Position numbers and translations under genes: made by a program
Origin: Candidatus Cloacimonadota bacterium
GTDB lineage: Bacteria; Muiribacteriota; UBA6191
Length of the DNA: 64,000 nt
Assembly (NCBI GenBank): GCA_023954715.1
Contig: JAGSHD010000004.1
Location: 1 to 64,000 of the forward strand
Reading direction: 5' to 3'
Shown: in pieces, positions 1 through 8,517 of the stretch
Numbering within the stretch: the stretch's first letter is position 1
Layout of the letters: every line of letters begins with the position of its first letter
The notes under the pieces: model-generated
What the model was told of the DNA's origin: nothing
Databases searched by the model: none
The model's input: the letters and a program-made list of their open reading frames with translations, nothing else

Positions 1-420
1 AATGCTGCACCAAGATCCATAGTTACTTCGCCGTCTTCATCATCATCGTCAAAATCAAAATCTACTTCTTCATCCGACTCTTCTTCAGCTACTTCTTCAT
101 CTGGTGCATCTAATGCTGCACCAAGATCCATAGCCACTTCGCCAGATTCTTCCTCTTCTTCAAAGTCAAAGTTAATTTCTTCTTCTGGAGCTTCTTCTAC
201 GACCTCTTCAACCGGTGCATCTAATTCTGCTCCAAGATCCATAGCGGCTTCGCTAGAGTCCTCTTCTTCAAAGTCAAAGTTAATCTCTTCTTCTGAAGCT
301 TCTTCTACGACCTCTTCAACCGGTGCATCTAATTCTGCTCCAAGATCCATAGCGGCTTCGCTAGAATCCTCTTCTTCAAAGTCAAAGTTAATCTCTTCTT
401 CAGACTCTTCTATTGGTGTA
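1..420 (-). repeat. In-frame tandem repeat, period 108-111 bp
   Basis: The 7-mer AAGATCC recurs at 12, 123, 234 and 342, giving spacings of 111, 111 and 108 bp. All are multiples of three and lie inside the acidic CDS. The copies at 234 and 342 are nearly identical over a full unit, the outer ones more diverged, which suggests recent expansion by slippage or recombination. The unit encodes roughly 36-37 residues. Confidence 0.85.
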
Positions 421-1202
421 GACTCAATCGCATCCAATTGAGGCATCTCTTCTGACTCTGTCACTGCTTGATTTGCATCATCTGACTCTTCATCAAAACT
501 GAAGTCAATTTCATCTTCCACTGAATCTTCAAGCGTAGGCTCTTCTACAGAAATAGGTGCTATTTCTTGCTCGTGAGAGATATCTTCTTCATCTAAATTA
601 AAATCTAAGTTTTCAGCAGAAATATCCTCTACAGGAGGAGCAACTTCTTCAAGAACTACAGCCTCTCGTAAGGCTGCTACTTCTTCAACTGCTTGTATTG
701 GTTCTGGAATATCTGCTGTGGGGTCTAGCTCTTCCTCATCTATAAAACTTGCGATCGTCGCTAAGTCTAGAACCTCTTCTGATTCTGTCTCAGACTCTTG
801 AACCACCTCTGCTACAATGACATCTTCACTATCTGATGTAACTGGTTCCTGTGGTTCTTCTTCAACCACAATCTCAAGAACCGGCTCTTCTACTATTTCT
901 GGTGTTGCAATATCACTTTCGTCACTGGCATCAAAACTCGCATCCTCTTCACCCTCTTCTTCTCCCCCAAAAGGATTAAAAGAAGGCTCAAAAGACTCTT
1001 CTTGAGCTGGCGGAAACGCCTCATCACTAGGTGGAGTAAATGCTTCAGCTGGCTGTGGAACAGGAGTTGGAAAAGCTTCAGGACTGCCAAAGCCACCAGA
1101 GTCGCCCTCAAGAGCTACTCCACCTTCTTCTTGCTCTAAACCTTCATCCCCAAAAGGATCAAAGCCTTCATCTCCAAACGGATTAAAATCTTCTGATTCC
1201 AT
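1..1202 (-). CDS. Acidic tandem-repeat protein, 3' end outside window
   Basis: An open frame starts at ATG 1202 and runs off the left edge without a stop, giving about 400 residues. I translated it by hand. It opens MESEDFNPFGDEGFDPFGDE, with the short NPFGDEGFDPFGDE motif repeated, then becomes extremely rich in Glu, Asp, Ser, Val and Ala with almost no Lys. The last 140 or so visible residues are about four copies of a 36-37-residue unit containing the pieces INFDFEEE and MDLGAELDAP. There is no signal peptide, so it is probably cytoplasmic, and a folded domain may lie beyond the edge. Long acidic linkers of this kind occur in several deltaproteobacterial regulatory and gliding-related proteins, but I do not recognise this one. 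Only a weak ribosome-binding site precedes the ATG. Confidence 0.8.
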   Translation of the reverse strand, partial: MESEDFNPFGDEGFDPFGDEGLEQEEGGVALEGDSGGFGSPEAFPTPVPQPAEAFTPPSDEAFPPAQEESFEPSFNPFGGEEEGEEDASFDASDESDIATPEIVEEPVLEIVVEEEPQEPVTSDSEDVIVAEVVQESETESEEVLDLATIASFIDEEELDPTADIPEPIQAVEEVAALREAVVLEEVAPPVEDISAENLDFNLDEEDISHEQEIAPISVEEPTLEDSVEDEIDFSFDEESDDANQAVTESEEMPQLDAIESTPIEESEEEINFDFEEEDSSEAAMDLGAELDAPVEEVVEEASEEEINFDFEEEDSSEAAMDLGAELDAPVEEVVEEAPEEEINFDFEEEEESGEVAMDLGAALDAPDEEVAEEESDEEVDFDFDDDDEDGEVTMDLGAA

Positions 1203-1666
1203 AAACTCGTTTTAATCTTCCATTATTGCATTTAACACATACTTTATTTAATTATACCTATAAAGTACAATTTTGTAAGGAATTAAGTTATCGATAGTCT
1301 AAATTATTGCTATGAACAATATGTCGCATTTTTAATCAGATACCAATATAAACACTTTCCTAGCTTGTATCTCGGTAAATAACTCGAAGTTTTTAAGAAT
1401 TTATGATCATTTAAAGACACTTCTTATGCAAATCAAACAAATTTGAGAGATTTACCTATACACCTAAAACAGGAAAACCATTTTTATTTGGTATAGCATA
1501 AGGACAAAACTATAGACGCAATAAAACACAACGCAACAAACGATGCTTGCTATATTCTACTGGTATAAGTAAAAATTCAAATCAGCTTGATAGCCAAAAA
1601 ATCGCGAGTTTTGAGCCATAAACCCTATTCCAAAAAACTGTAAAACAAGGCTCTTAAAAGGCCTAC
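1203..1666. other. Intergenic, no gene seen
   Basis: About 460 bp of AT-rich sequence between two minus-strand genes. I found no credible ORF, RNA gene or clear hairpin terminator. It must hold the promoter of the acidic repeat protein, but I could not pick a convincing -35/-10 pair. Confidence 0.5.
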
Positions 1667-1990
1667 TTACCTTAACTTGCTACTTTGCATAACTCTCAAA
1701 ATAGCATCGAAATCATCGTCTTCAGCACATTTATTTGGCCGAATTTCTTCACATTTTAAACATTTGTGATGAATAATATTTTTATCTGATTTGACTTCAA
1801 TAAAGTTTGGCGCAAGTATGCCACCGCAAGTAGACAAACGATCCCCTGGATTTATATCAACATGTAAGGAGTGTAAACAAAATATACAATGGTTTCTACA
1901 CTTTCCTCCGTGCGCCATGGGTACTTCTTTTTCGCAATTGGCACAAATAAAGGATTCATTGATTCGAGTAAATCTTTTGGAATTAGACAT
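1667..1990 (-). CDS. RNHCP domain protein
   Basis: A 107-residue cysteine-rich protein. It matches the RNHCP family: an N-terminal CANC pair, a central KCRNHCIFCLHSLHVD stretch followed by PGDR, and a C-terminal KCLKCEEI pair, so it probably binds zinc through CxxC pairs. The family name residues are RNHCP; here Pro is replaced by Ile (RNHCI). The molecular role of the family is not established. It stands alone, with more than 450 bp downstream and about 215 bp between it and the next minus-strand gene. Family assignment is confident; no specific function is claimed. Confidence 0.85.
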   Translation of the reverse strand: MSNSKRFTRINESFICANCEKEVPMAHGGKCRNHCIFCLHSLHVDINPGDRLSTCGGILAPNFIEVKSDKNIIHHKCLKCEEIRPNKCAEDDDFDAILRVMQSSKLR

Positions 1991-2105
1991 AAAAAATACT
2001 ACTTGATGATTAAGTAAAAATTGACACTGAGATATATATCCACCAAAATTGGCTTCCTATTTTACAAAAAATTAGAAAGCCTGAATAGCTGTTTCAAAAC
2101 TACGC

Positions 2106-2179
2106 TTTTGAACTAGATGATTATCATAAAAACACAAAGCCCATCAACATGGGTTTTCATCAGTATAATTAGGAAAACT
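2106..2179 (+). repeat. Dispersed repeat B, copy 1
   Basis: This 74-bp segment aligns with the reverse complement of 37840-37915 at roughly three quarters identity. Shared blocks are TTTTGAAC, ATAAAAA, AAAGCCCAT, TTTCATCAGTA and GAAAAC. Its core is a hairpin (AAAGCCCAT / ATGGGTTTT, 2136-2157). Conservation outside the hairpin arms shows it is more than two unrelated terminators. Confidence 0.6.
2124..2157 (-). terminator. Probable intrinsic terminator of the subtilase gene
   Basis: Read on the minus strand, the hairpin AAAACCCAT-GTTG-ATGGGCTTT is followed by GTGTTTTTAT, just 3' of the subtilase stop at 2206. The T tract is interrupted, so strength is uncertain. It lies within repeat B. Confidence 0.5.
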
Positions 2180-2205
2180 AGCTGTATTTGAGTCTAGATT
2201 ATATC

Positions 2206-3822
2206 TTAATCTGAAAAAATGTCACTAAATTTTTTGATACGATGAAAGCTTGATTTTAGTTTTTTGTAATGCTTTGGGTGCAATAGAGCTTGCTTATTTA
2301 ATTCAACTTCCCATGAGTTTAGTAAAAATAATTTTTGCTCCTTGATGACTTTTTTGATGAAGTTCTCAAAAGATCTTTCTAAGAGTTTTATATTTTCTTC
2401 TGCATTATTTAAGTCTTTCTCATTTGCTTTATAAAAAGAGTAGTACTTTAAACTAGACTTTGTACCGGAGATTAGTTTTTCTCTTAGACCGTCTTTTACC
2501 TGTTGTATGACCTCTAGCATGTTGGGGTTTCCCCAGCCATAAACTGAGTCATAACCTTCATTGCCCAAGTCTTGAGAGCTATTTTGAATCAATGAGTAAA
2601 TTTCATCAAACTTTAAAAATGGATCTAATTGAAGCATTAAAGCAACCATTGCACTAAATTTTGGCGCAGCCATAGAAGTGCCTGATTGATAACCATAATC
2701 TATTTGTCCATTGCGTTTTCTCATCAAAGAATAGGCCCGATAGCCCTGCATAACAAAGTCTGGCTTTTGTAAGGAATCACTACCAATAGAGCTAAAACTT
2801 GCAATTTCAGAGCCTTTTAAAGCTCCAATAGTAATCACCTCAGATGAGTTACCAGGAAATAAAATAGAGTTTTCTCCTTGTTTTCCAGCGTTTCCAGCTG
2901 CAAAAACCGGAATAATACCCAGCTCTCTCCATTTAGCAATCGCCCCATCAAAAAAGCTCTTACTTAAAGGCATGCTAGAAGGAAATCCCCAAGAGTTATT
3001 AATCACTTTTGGAAAATCATCTGTTTGTGGATCTTGATCTGGATCTAACATCCATTGCATTGCCTCTAATATCTTTGATGCAAACGCATGGACTCTCTTT
3101 TTTACAGCCTCTTGAGAACCTAAATTAGAAACTCTTTCAATAGCTCTAGCTACAACTAGTTTTGAGTCTGGTGCTACGCCAATTTGCTTATCCTTATGTC
3201 GATCACCAACAATCAATCCTGATACATGAGATCCATGGCCAATGGGATCAATTTGCTCTGTTAGGCCAGTTTTAGTAAAACTATTATAAGCGGAAATTTT
3301 ACCCTTAAAGTCTTTATGATCAAATATACCTGTATCAATAACTCCTACTAAAACACCCTTACCCGTAATGCCTTGATCATGTAATTGTGATACATGCTCA
3401 TTTTGAGAAAAACTTAATTCCTCGCCAGAATCTTCTGTACTTAAATAAACTAATTCATCAGGCACAACTTCTAAGACATCAGGAAAAGCTTTAATTTTTT
3501 CTAAAAAATCAAAACGACATATGACTTTCATGGAGTTAATAAACCAAAATTTTTCGATACTTTTTACTTTGGGGCTAACAGCGCTTCTTGGACCATTTGT
3601 GGAATACTGCTTGGGAAGCTCTGTCTTTAACAGAGACTCTAAAGAGTTTAACGCTGAATTACCTTGATCTTTCAATCGAGAGATATTGCTACGTTGATCT
3701 CCGGGACTAAATGGTCTTGCATTTGATTTGACTCGAATGAGATAACTTTGATACATTCCACCAGAAAAGGTTAAATGACTGCTAAAAAGTAGAAAAATTA
3801 TTATTTTGCATTGAAACTTCAT
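2206..3822 (-). CDS. Secreted subtilisin-like serine protease (S8)
   Basis: A 538-residue subtilase. Residues 1-21 are a hydrophobic Sec signal peptide, followed by a propeptide-like region of roughly 100 residues. The catalytic triad is clear: Asp163 in VIDTG, His196 in GHGSHVSG and Ser383 in GTSMAAP. Asn311 in AAGN is the oxyanion residue. The roughly 90 C-terminal residues are Lys/Glu-rich and probably helical, unlike the minimal protease fold, and may be an attachment or inhibitory tail. It is expected to degrade proteins in the periplasm or outside the cell. The gene is monocistronic, divergent from the HIT gene, and has a probable terminator downstream. Confidence 0.93.
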   Translation of the reverse strand: MKFQCKIIIFLLFSSHLTFSGGMYQSYLIRVKSNARPFSPGDQRSNISRLKDQGNSALNSLESLLKTELPKQYSTNGPRSAVSPKVKSIEKFWFINSMKVICRFDFLEKIKAFPDVLEVVPDELVYLSTEDSGEELSFSQNEHVSQLHDQGITGKGVLVGVIDTGIFDHKDFKGKISAYNSFTKTGLTEQIDPIGHGSHVSGLIVGDRHKDKQIGVAPDSKLVVARAIERVSNLGSQEAVKKRVHAFASKILEAMQWMLDPDQDPQTDDFPKVINNSWGFPSSMPLSKSFFDGAIAKWRELGIIPVFAAGNAGKQGENSILFPGNSSEVITIGALKGSEIASFSSIGSDSLQKPDFVMQGYRAYSLMRKRNGQIDYGYQSGTSMAAPKFSAMVALMLQLDPFLKFDEIYSLIQNSSQDLGNEGYDSVYGWGNPNMLEVIQQVKDGLREKLISGTKSSLKYYSFYKANEKDLNNAEENIKLLERSFENFIKKVIKEQKLFLLNSWEVELNKQALLHPKHYKKLKSSFHRIKKFSDIFSD

Positions 3823-3969
3823 TAACTATACTACGAAATCTACTTCTTTTTGTTTCAAACAATTTACTTGGAATTTTTCTAGTGGAATTCGTTATAATAA
3901 CCTAGCATAAAGAGATCATTCGTTTACAAAAATTTTGGTAATCTTAGCACTCAAAAAACAAGGAAAACT

Positions 3970-4395
3970 ATGAATCAATTTCAACTAAATACAACTCTCA
4001 ATCAAGACTGCTTTACTTTAGGCACAATCAAAAATTCTTTGATTTTACTTTTAAATAATAAACATTATCCATGGTTTATTATTGTTCCTAAAACCTCTAT
4101 AGAGCAGATAGACCTGCTAGATGAGTCTCTACAAGTGGATTTATTGCAGCAATCTTCCCAACTATCCAAATTTATTAGAGGCAACTATACAATAGACAAA
4201 ATTAATATAGCTTCTATAGGTAATATGGTTCCTCAGATCCATATTCATGTAATTGGACGGTCAAAAACAGACCCTAGTTGGCCAGGAGTAGTTTGGGGAC
4301 AGACTCATAAAACAGAGTATACAAAAGAGGAAGCCTTAAAAGTCCAAAACAAATTAAAGACTTTTATACCAGAACTACAAGAAAGTTCAATTTAA
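3970..4395 (+). CDS. HIT family hydrolase
   Basis: A 141-residue histidine-triad protein. The signature is QIHIHVIGR near residue 90: the first His of the HxHxHxx triad is Gln, as in the Ap4A-hydrolase-like bacterial HIT branch (typically PQxHxHxxxR), and the active-site His is retained. The usual upstream N-x-G-x-x-V pattern appears as SIGNMVPQ. Family members hydrolyse dinucleoside polyphosphates or nucleotide conjugates; the substrate here cannot be read. AAGGAAAA lies just before the ATG. It is divergent from the subtilase and separated by about 120 bp from the cupin gene, so it may be its own unit. Confidence 0.9.
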   Translation: MNQFQLNTTLNQDCFTLGTIKNSLILLLNNKHYPWFIIVPKTSIEQIDLLDESLQVDLLQQSSQLSKFIRGNYTIDKINIASIGNMVPQIHIHVIGRSKTDPSWPGVVWGQTHKTEYTKEEALKVQNKLKTFIPELQESSI

Positions 4396-4514
4396 CCATG
4401 ACATTTATTAACAAAGTCAAGCATCTATAGAAACTGTCCAATCTAAGGTAATATGCCGATTTATTATAGAGAGTGAACTAAAAAAAAATAGCTAATTTAA
4501 CATGGAAAGCAAAT

Positions 4515-4937
4515 ATGAATTCTATTAAAATTAAACAATTCGAACTAACAAGACATAAAGATCAGCGTGGTTACCTAGAAGAAGTATTTAAACCATATAT
4601 GCTTCCTGATGAAAACCAAGAGTTTGGTCAATGTTTTTTAACTACAGCCCACCCTGGAATCGTAAAAGGTAACCATTGGCACCACCAAAAATATGAGTTA
4701 TTTTATCTAGTTAAGGGTAAAGCCACTGTATACTTTAAAGATTTAGACACCCAAGATACCCTAGAAATTCAAATGTCCGAAGATGAGCCCAAAGTTATTC
4801 AAATTCCACCCAAATATCTTCACGCCATTAAAAATACAGGCTCCGATGATTTCTATCTAATGATATATACAGATAAAGCCTCTATGGAATGTGATATAGA
4901 TGATATGGATACCACATATATAAAATGGATTGAGTAA
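4515..4937 (+). CDS. Cupin protein, CapF C-terminal / WxcM-like
   Basis: A 140-residue single-domain cupin. The metal-binding motif reads GNHWHHQKYELFYLVKGKA, followed by a second cupin motif around IPPKYLHAIKNTG. The arrangement TTAHPGIVKGNHWHH resembles the C-terminal cupin of CapF and sugar isomerases or epimerases of the WxcM/FdtA type that act on nucleotide sugars. It is followed after three bases by the acyl-AMP ligase fusion, so the two are surely co-transcribed and probably translationally coupled. That points to a role in a surface glycan or acylated sugar. An isomerase role is inference. Confidence 0.75.
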   Translation: MNSIKIKQFELTRHKDQRGYLEEVFKPYMLPDENQEFGQCFLTTAHPGIVKGNHWHHQKYELFYLVKGKATVYFKDLDTQDTLEIQMSEDEPKVIQIPPKYLHAIKNTGSDDFYLMIYTDKASMECDIDDMDTTYIKWIE

Positions 4938-4940
4938 GAC

Positions 4941-7463
4941 TTGTCTACTAACAATTTTGATACCTTTTTATGCTCATTTGAAAACGACTCCAGTTTATTT
5001 TTAAGCTATCGTCAGTCCTCTCAGATCCATAATATAAGTAAACATGACTTTTTCAATTATGTAAAAAACATAGGATTTCAATTAAAAGACTTACCAAAAG
5101 AAACTCTTGTGTTAATCTCGCTGGAGCATTCACTAGAGCTTTTTGTTAGTTTTTTTGCTTGTCTTTCTCAAAATTTGATTCCTGCCATAATTGCCCACCC
5201 CTCTAGCAAAGTCAAAAACAGCGACTTTCTACACAAAGTCAAATCTCTTACAAAATTACATAAACCAAGCGCAATTTTAAGCGTTGATCATACAATTCAG
5301 CTATTACAAGATATTAAAAACATTCAATGTATTATCCCTAATCTCAAGCAAACAGGACATAGCTCTTTTAAACTTCCAAAGAATCCTGAGTTTGCCCAGT
5401 TTTCTAGTGGAAGTACCGGCTTACCCAAAGCAATCAAGTATAATTTTTCACAACTAAACCTACATTTTGACGACTTTAAAAAAAGCCTACAGTTAAAACC
5501 TTCTAGTAAATTTATATCTTGGCTTCCCCTATACCATGATATGGGGTTAATCGCCTGTTTTTTGTTTCCTATAATTAACGATATTCCTATTCATTTAATC
5601 AGCCCCTTTTTATGGGTTAACAATCCTGAGGTTTTATTTGAAGATATTCAAGCCCTTAAATCCACTCATACATGGATGCCTAATTTTGCCTTCAAACACC
5701 TAAGCACAAAAGTCAGCGACACCAAATATAACTTATCTTCAATGCAAAGCTTTGCAAGTTGTGCAGAGCCAGTAGAGCCAGATGTAATGATTGAATTTCA
5801 CAATCGATTTTGCGACTATCAACTGAGTTCTAGTAGCTTTGCTATTAGTTATGCCATGGCAGAAAATATATTTGCCATGTCTCATCATACATTTGATATA
5901 CAATCAAATGATTGGTTTATCCAAGTAGATCAAAAAGACTTTAGACAGGGTAAAATCAAAATCGACCCAAATTCCAATAAAAAAATCGCATCTTGTGGCC
6001 CCCCTTTAACAAATACCAAGATTACTTTCGAGCAAAAATATCCTCAAATATCCAATCTATATATTGAGTCTCCCTATATGGTGGACCATTACTGGAATCA
6101 AGATCAATCCCTTTTATCAAACAATAGATTTAACACAAAAGACCTTGGGTTCTTGTATCAAAACCAAGTATATATCTGCGGTCGGAACTCTGATTTAATC
6201 ATCTCTAGAGGTATCAATATATTCCCTCAAGAAGTAGAAGACTTTGTTAGTTCTATACCAAATGTTTATCCAGGAAGAGTTGTTTGTATTGGTAACTTTG
6301 ACCCTCAGATAGGAACGGAAAGAATCATCCTTTTATTTGAAACCAAAGAGTTATTAAAAAATGATTTCAAAGAGTTAGAATCTCAAGTTTCGAGACTTGT
6401 TTTTCAAGAGCGTGGCATCGTTATTGACGAAATCTGTGCCTACCCTCACCAAACGCTTCTAAAGACCTCTAGTGGAAAGATTGCTCGCCAACCAAATTTA
6501 GAAGCCTATCTAGAAAATAAAATTAAAAACATTCATATCATGGGATGTTCTCATATCTATGCCTTCAATAAATCTAACCAACTCTATAATCAAGATAGTT
6601 GTGCTGCCAATATATTTTTAAAACAAATCCCTGTGGTTAGTGCTCAAAATATTGACCTTTCTCCTAGAAAAGAAGAAATAAGTGAATATATCTCCAAACT
6701 TAGCCCATCATCGATCGTGTTGTTTTACATAGGAGAACAAGATATTCGAACCTTTATCCCATACTTGCTGCGCAATTTTAATATGCCAATAGACCATGTC
6801 ATTGACCAGATAATGGATAAATATGCTTCTTTTTTAAAAAGGGTCAATTTACTTCGCTCCGATTTACAATACGGCTGGATTATACCTCCGCCACCAGGCA
6901 AAGGGCTTGCACCTCACCCAAGATTTGTAAATAAAAAGCGCTTAAGCAATGACTGTTATTATCACTTTTTAGATACCGAACTCCATAGAAAAAGCTATGC
7001 TAAAAAGTTTTATCAAGGATTAAAAAAACTAGATGTTAAACTGATAGATATCTGGCCATCCATCTTAGATAACGTGGATACCTTAAAGATTAAAAAACAA
7101 TATATTTTAGATTATTCTCACTTAAAAGATGTTAAACCCCTACTTGAAGATCAAATCAAAACTATATTTCAAACAAGCATCTTAGATACAAAAGTTAGCC
7201 CAAAATACTCCAAAACAATTCTAGTTGTAGAAAATGTAGAGTTTGAAATTAAGTCCCTAATTTTAAAGAAGTTTGGTCATAAAATCGATCTAAACACTGA
7301 TATCTTGTCTTTGTTTAACTCTTTGCATATTGTAGAGCTTGTCCAAGAGATATCAACTCATTATGAAGTTACTATTCCAAACAATTGGATGGATAAAAGT
7401 GAAATTGAAACCCTTCCCAAACTCTGTGATTTTTTATTAAAGCACAGAAATAAGGAGACTTAG
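4941..7463 (+). CDS. Fatty-acyl-AMP ligase / SGNH-like / acyl-carrier fusion
   Basis: A 840-residue multidomain protein. Residues 1-520 are an ANL adenylating domain: FSSGSTGLPKA at 154-164, the FAAL-type SWLPLYHDMGL at 193-203, CGRNSDLI at 413-420, and Lys513 in SSGKIAR. Residues 530-735 carry three blocks like an SGNH-type fold: MGCSH (534-538), GEQDIR (598-603) and DYSHL (724-728). Residues 760-835 look like an acyl carrier domain with Ser794 in FNSLHIVEL, where the common Asp of DSL is Asn. Inferred role: activate a fatty acid, load it on the built-in carrier and transfer or remove it at a saccharide. Translation must begin at TTG 4941, since no Met occurs until about residue 200. Upstream stop and this start are three bases apart. 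Confidence 0.8.
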   Translation: MSTNNFDTFLCSFENDSSLFLSYRQSSQIHNISKHDFFNYVKNIGFQLKDLPKETLVLISLEHSLELFVSFFACLSQNLIPAIIAHPSSKVKNSDFLHKVKSLTKLHKPSAILSVDHTIQLLQDIKNIQCIIPNLKQTGHSSFKLPKNPEFAQFSSGSTGLPKAIKYNFSQLNLHFDDFKKSLQLKPSSKFISWLPLYHDMGLIACFLFPIINDIPIHLISPFLWVNNPEVLFEDIQALKSTHTWMPNFAFKHLSTKVSDTKYNLSSMQSFASCAEPVEPDVMIEFHNRFCDYQLSSSSFAISYAMAENIFAMSHHTFDIQSNDWFIQVDQKDFRQGKIKIDPNSNKKIASCGPPLTNTKITFEQKYPQISNLYIESPYMVDHYWNQDQSLLSNNRFNTKDLGFLYQNQVYICGRNSDLIISRGINIFPQEVEDFVSSIPNVYPGRVVCIGNFDPQIGTERIILLFETKELLKNDFKELESQVSRLVFQERGIVIDEICAYPHQTLLKTSSGKIARQPNLEAYLENKIKNIHIMGCSHIYAFNKSNQLYNQDSCAANIFLKQIPVVSAQNIDLSPRKEEISEYISKLSPSSIVLFYIGEQDIRTFIPYLLRNFNMPIDHVIDQIMDKYASFLKRVNLLRSDLQYGWIIPPPPGKGLAPHPRFVNKKRLSNDCYYHFLDTELHRKSYAKKFYQGLKKLDVKLIDIWPSILDNVDTLKIKKQYILDYSHLKDVKPLLEDQIKTIFQTSILDTKVSPKYSKTILVVENVEFEIKSLILKKFGHKIDLNTDILSLFNSLHIVELVQEISTHYEVTIPNNWMDKSEIETLPKLCDFLLKHRNKET

Positions 7464-7464
7464 T

Positions 7465-7830
7465 ATGCCGCAATTACTGATCTCAAATGATGTTCAACTC
7501 GCTCCTGAAAAAAAACAAGAGCTCCTAAAACTTATCGAACATAAGTTTTTCAATTATAAAATACAAGAGATAAGTATCAAAAACCTATCATGGAAAAAGT
7601 ATCGAAATGTCACAAAAAACTGCGATACAATCGTAATACTATTTGCAGGTTATAACCTAAAAAGATACTGGAATAATCTACTCAAACATCTTATTGGGTC
7701 AAACAAAACATTGTATGGAGTTAATATTGAAGGACACTTTTTTTCAATTCCAAAGCTTAAAACCCTCAATATATTGATCTATCATAAGCTTAAAACATTA
7801 AGTTTAAGCTTTATATCAAAGTGGCTTTAA
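7465..7830 (+). CDS. Hypothetical protein in acyl-ligase operon
   Basis: A 121-residue basic protein starting one base after the stop of the acyl-AMP-ligase fusion, with AAGGAGA upstream of the ATG. It is clearly part of that operon. It has no signal peptide or clear membrane segment. The C-terminal half is rich in Leu, Lys and Tyr and could be amphipathic. I recognise no family. Position suggests an accessory role in the acylation or glycan pathway, but nothing in the sequence proves it. Confidence 0.65.
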   Translation: MPQLLISNDVQLAPEKKQELLKLIEHKFFNYKIQEISIKNLSWKKYRNVTKNCDTIVILFAGYNLKRYWNNLLKHLIGSNKTLYGVNIEGHFFSIPKLKTLNILIYHKLKTLSLSFISKWL

Positions 7831-7835
7831 ACTAA

Positions 7836-7942
7836 CGAATACAATTAATGTATTTCGATTACGTAACCCTATTACATAAATCGCTTCAGACCTTATTCAG
7901 AAAGGGTCTAGGAGTTGACCTAAATCTCCGCCGACTACTCCT
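7836..7942. other. Convergent intergenic hairpins
   Basis: Three possible stems lie between convergent genes: CGAATACA / TGTATTTCG (7836-7857, one bulge), AGACC / GGTCT (7888-7909) and AGGAGT / ACTCCT (7910-7942, long loop). None is followed by a clean T run, so they are not classical intrinsic terminators. They may block read-through from either side. Confidence 0.35.
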
Positions 7943-8429
7943 GGTTATCAACTAACAATATCTTAGCTTGATTCTTTACCATAGAAGACGAGTCCTTTTT
8001 TATCATTTTTATCAACTGATCTTTATACTGATCTTGAGTTTTTCGCCTTTGTACATACTTCAAAGTTGTATACCTTGAATATGAGTAGGAGTCTTTTAAA
8101 CCCCTAGGCACTAAAAAGTCTCGAGTATCATTAAAAAAGCAACCTTCAAAAATTGATAATCTATTTTGGTGGAGATGAGAGCCCAACACTTTTTGTAGTA
8201 AAGGATCATTTACAGAACATTGCAAACGGCTATAAAACTCTAAACTACAGGCTTGTTGGTACCAATTGTATTTTGGATCCTCAAAAATACTTCTTAGGAG
8301 TTGGGTATCTTCTTTTTTATAAGCCGCAACTATATTAGGAGAGATACGCACGTAATTTAAGTAAAAATACACACTTGAGCCACAAGCAAGAATCAATAAA
8401 ATCTTTATTAGTTTTTTTACTTTATTCAT
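7935..8429 (-). CDS. Hypothetical membrane-anchored protein
   Basis: A 164-residue protein with a basic N-terminus (MNKVKKLIK) and a hydrophobic segment at about residues 8-26, likely a signal anchor. A cysteine at 16 (ILACGSS) resembles a lipobox, so a lipoprotein is also possible. The remainder is soluble, with Cys residues at about 61, 71 and 97 that could pair in the periplasm. No recognised domain; the helical C-terminus with KDQLIKMIKKDSSSMVKNQAK could be one HEAT-like repeat. Convergent with the acyl-ligase operon and divergent from flgA. Confidence 0.65.
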   Translation of the reverse strand: MNKVKKLIKILLILACGSSVYFYLNYVRISPNIVAAYKKEDTQLLRSIFEDPKYNWYQQACSLEFYSRLQCSVNDPLLQKVLGSHLHQNRLSIFEGCFFNDTRDFLVPRGLKDSYSYSRYTTLKYVQRRKTQDQYKDQLIKMIKKDSSSMVKNQAKILLVDNQE

Positions 8430-8517
8430 ACCACCCTTTGATTAAGGAAAACACCTCAAAACTATAATTTGACTTTAATATATCTCATAATTCAGTGATG
8501 TGTTACAATGAAAATCT

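Noticed and set aside
893..1111. A minus-strand ORF overlapping the acidic repeat protein
   Set aside because: It is an out-of-frame shadow; the in-frame acidic reading continues through it.
3825..3960. Divergent promoter pair between the subtilase and HIT genes
   Set aside because: AT-rich but no -35/-10 pair with correct spacing could be chosen with confidence.
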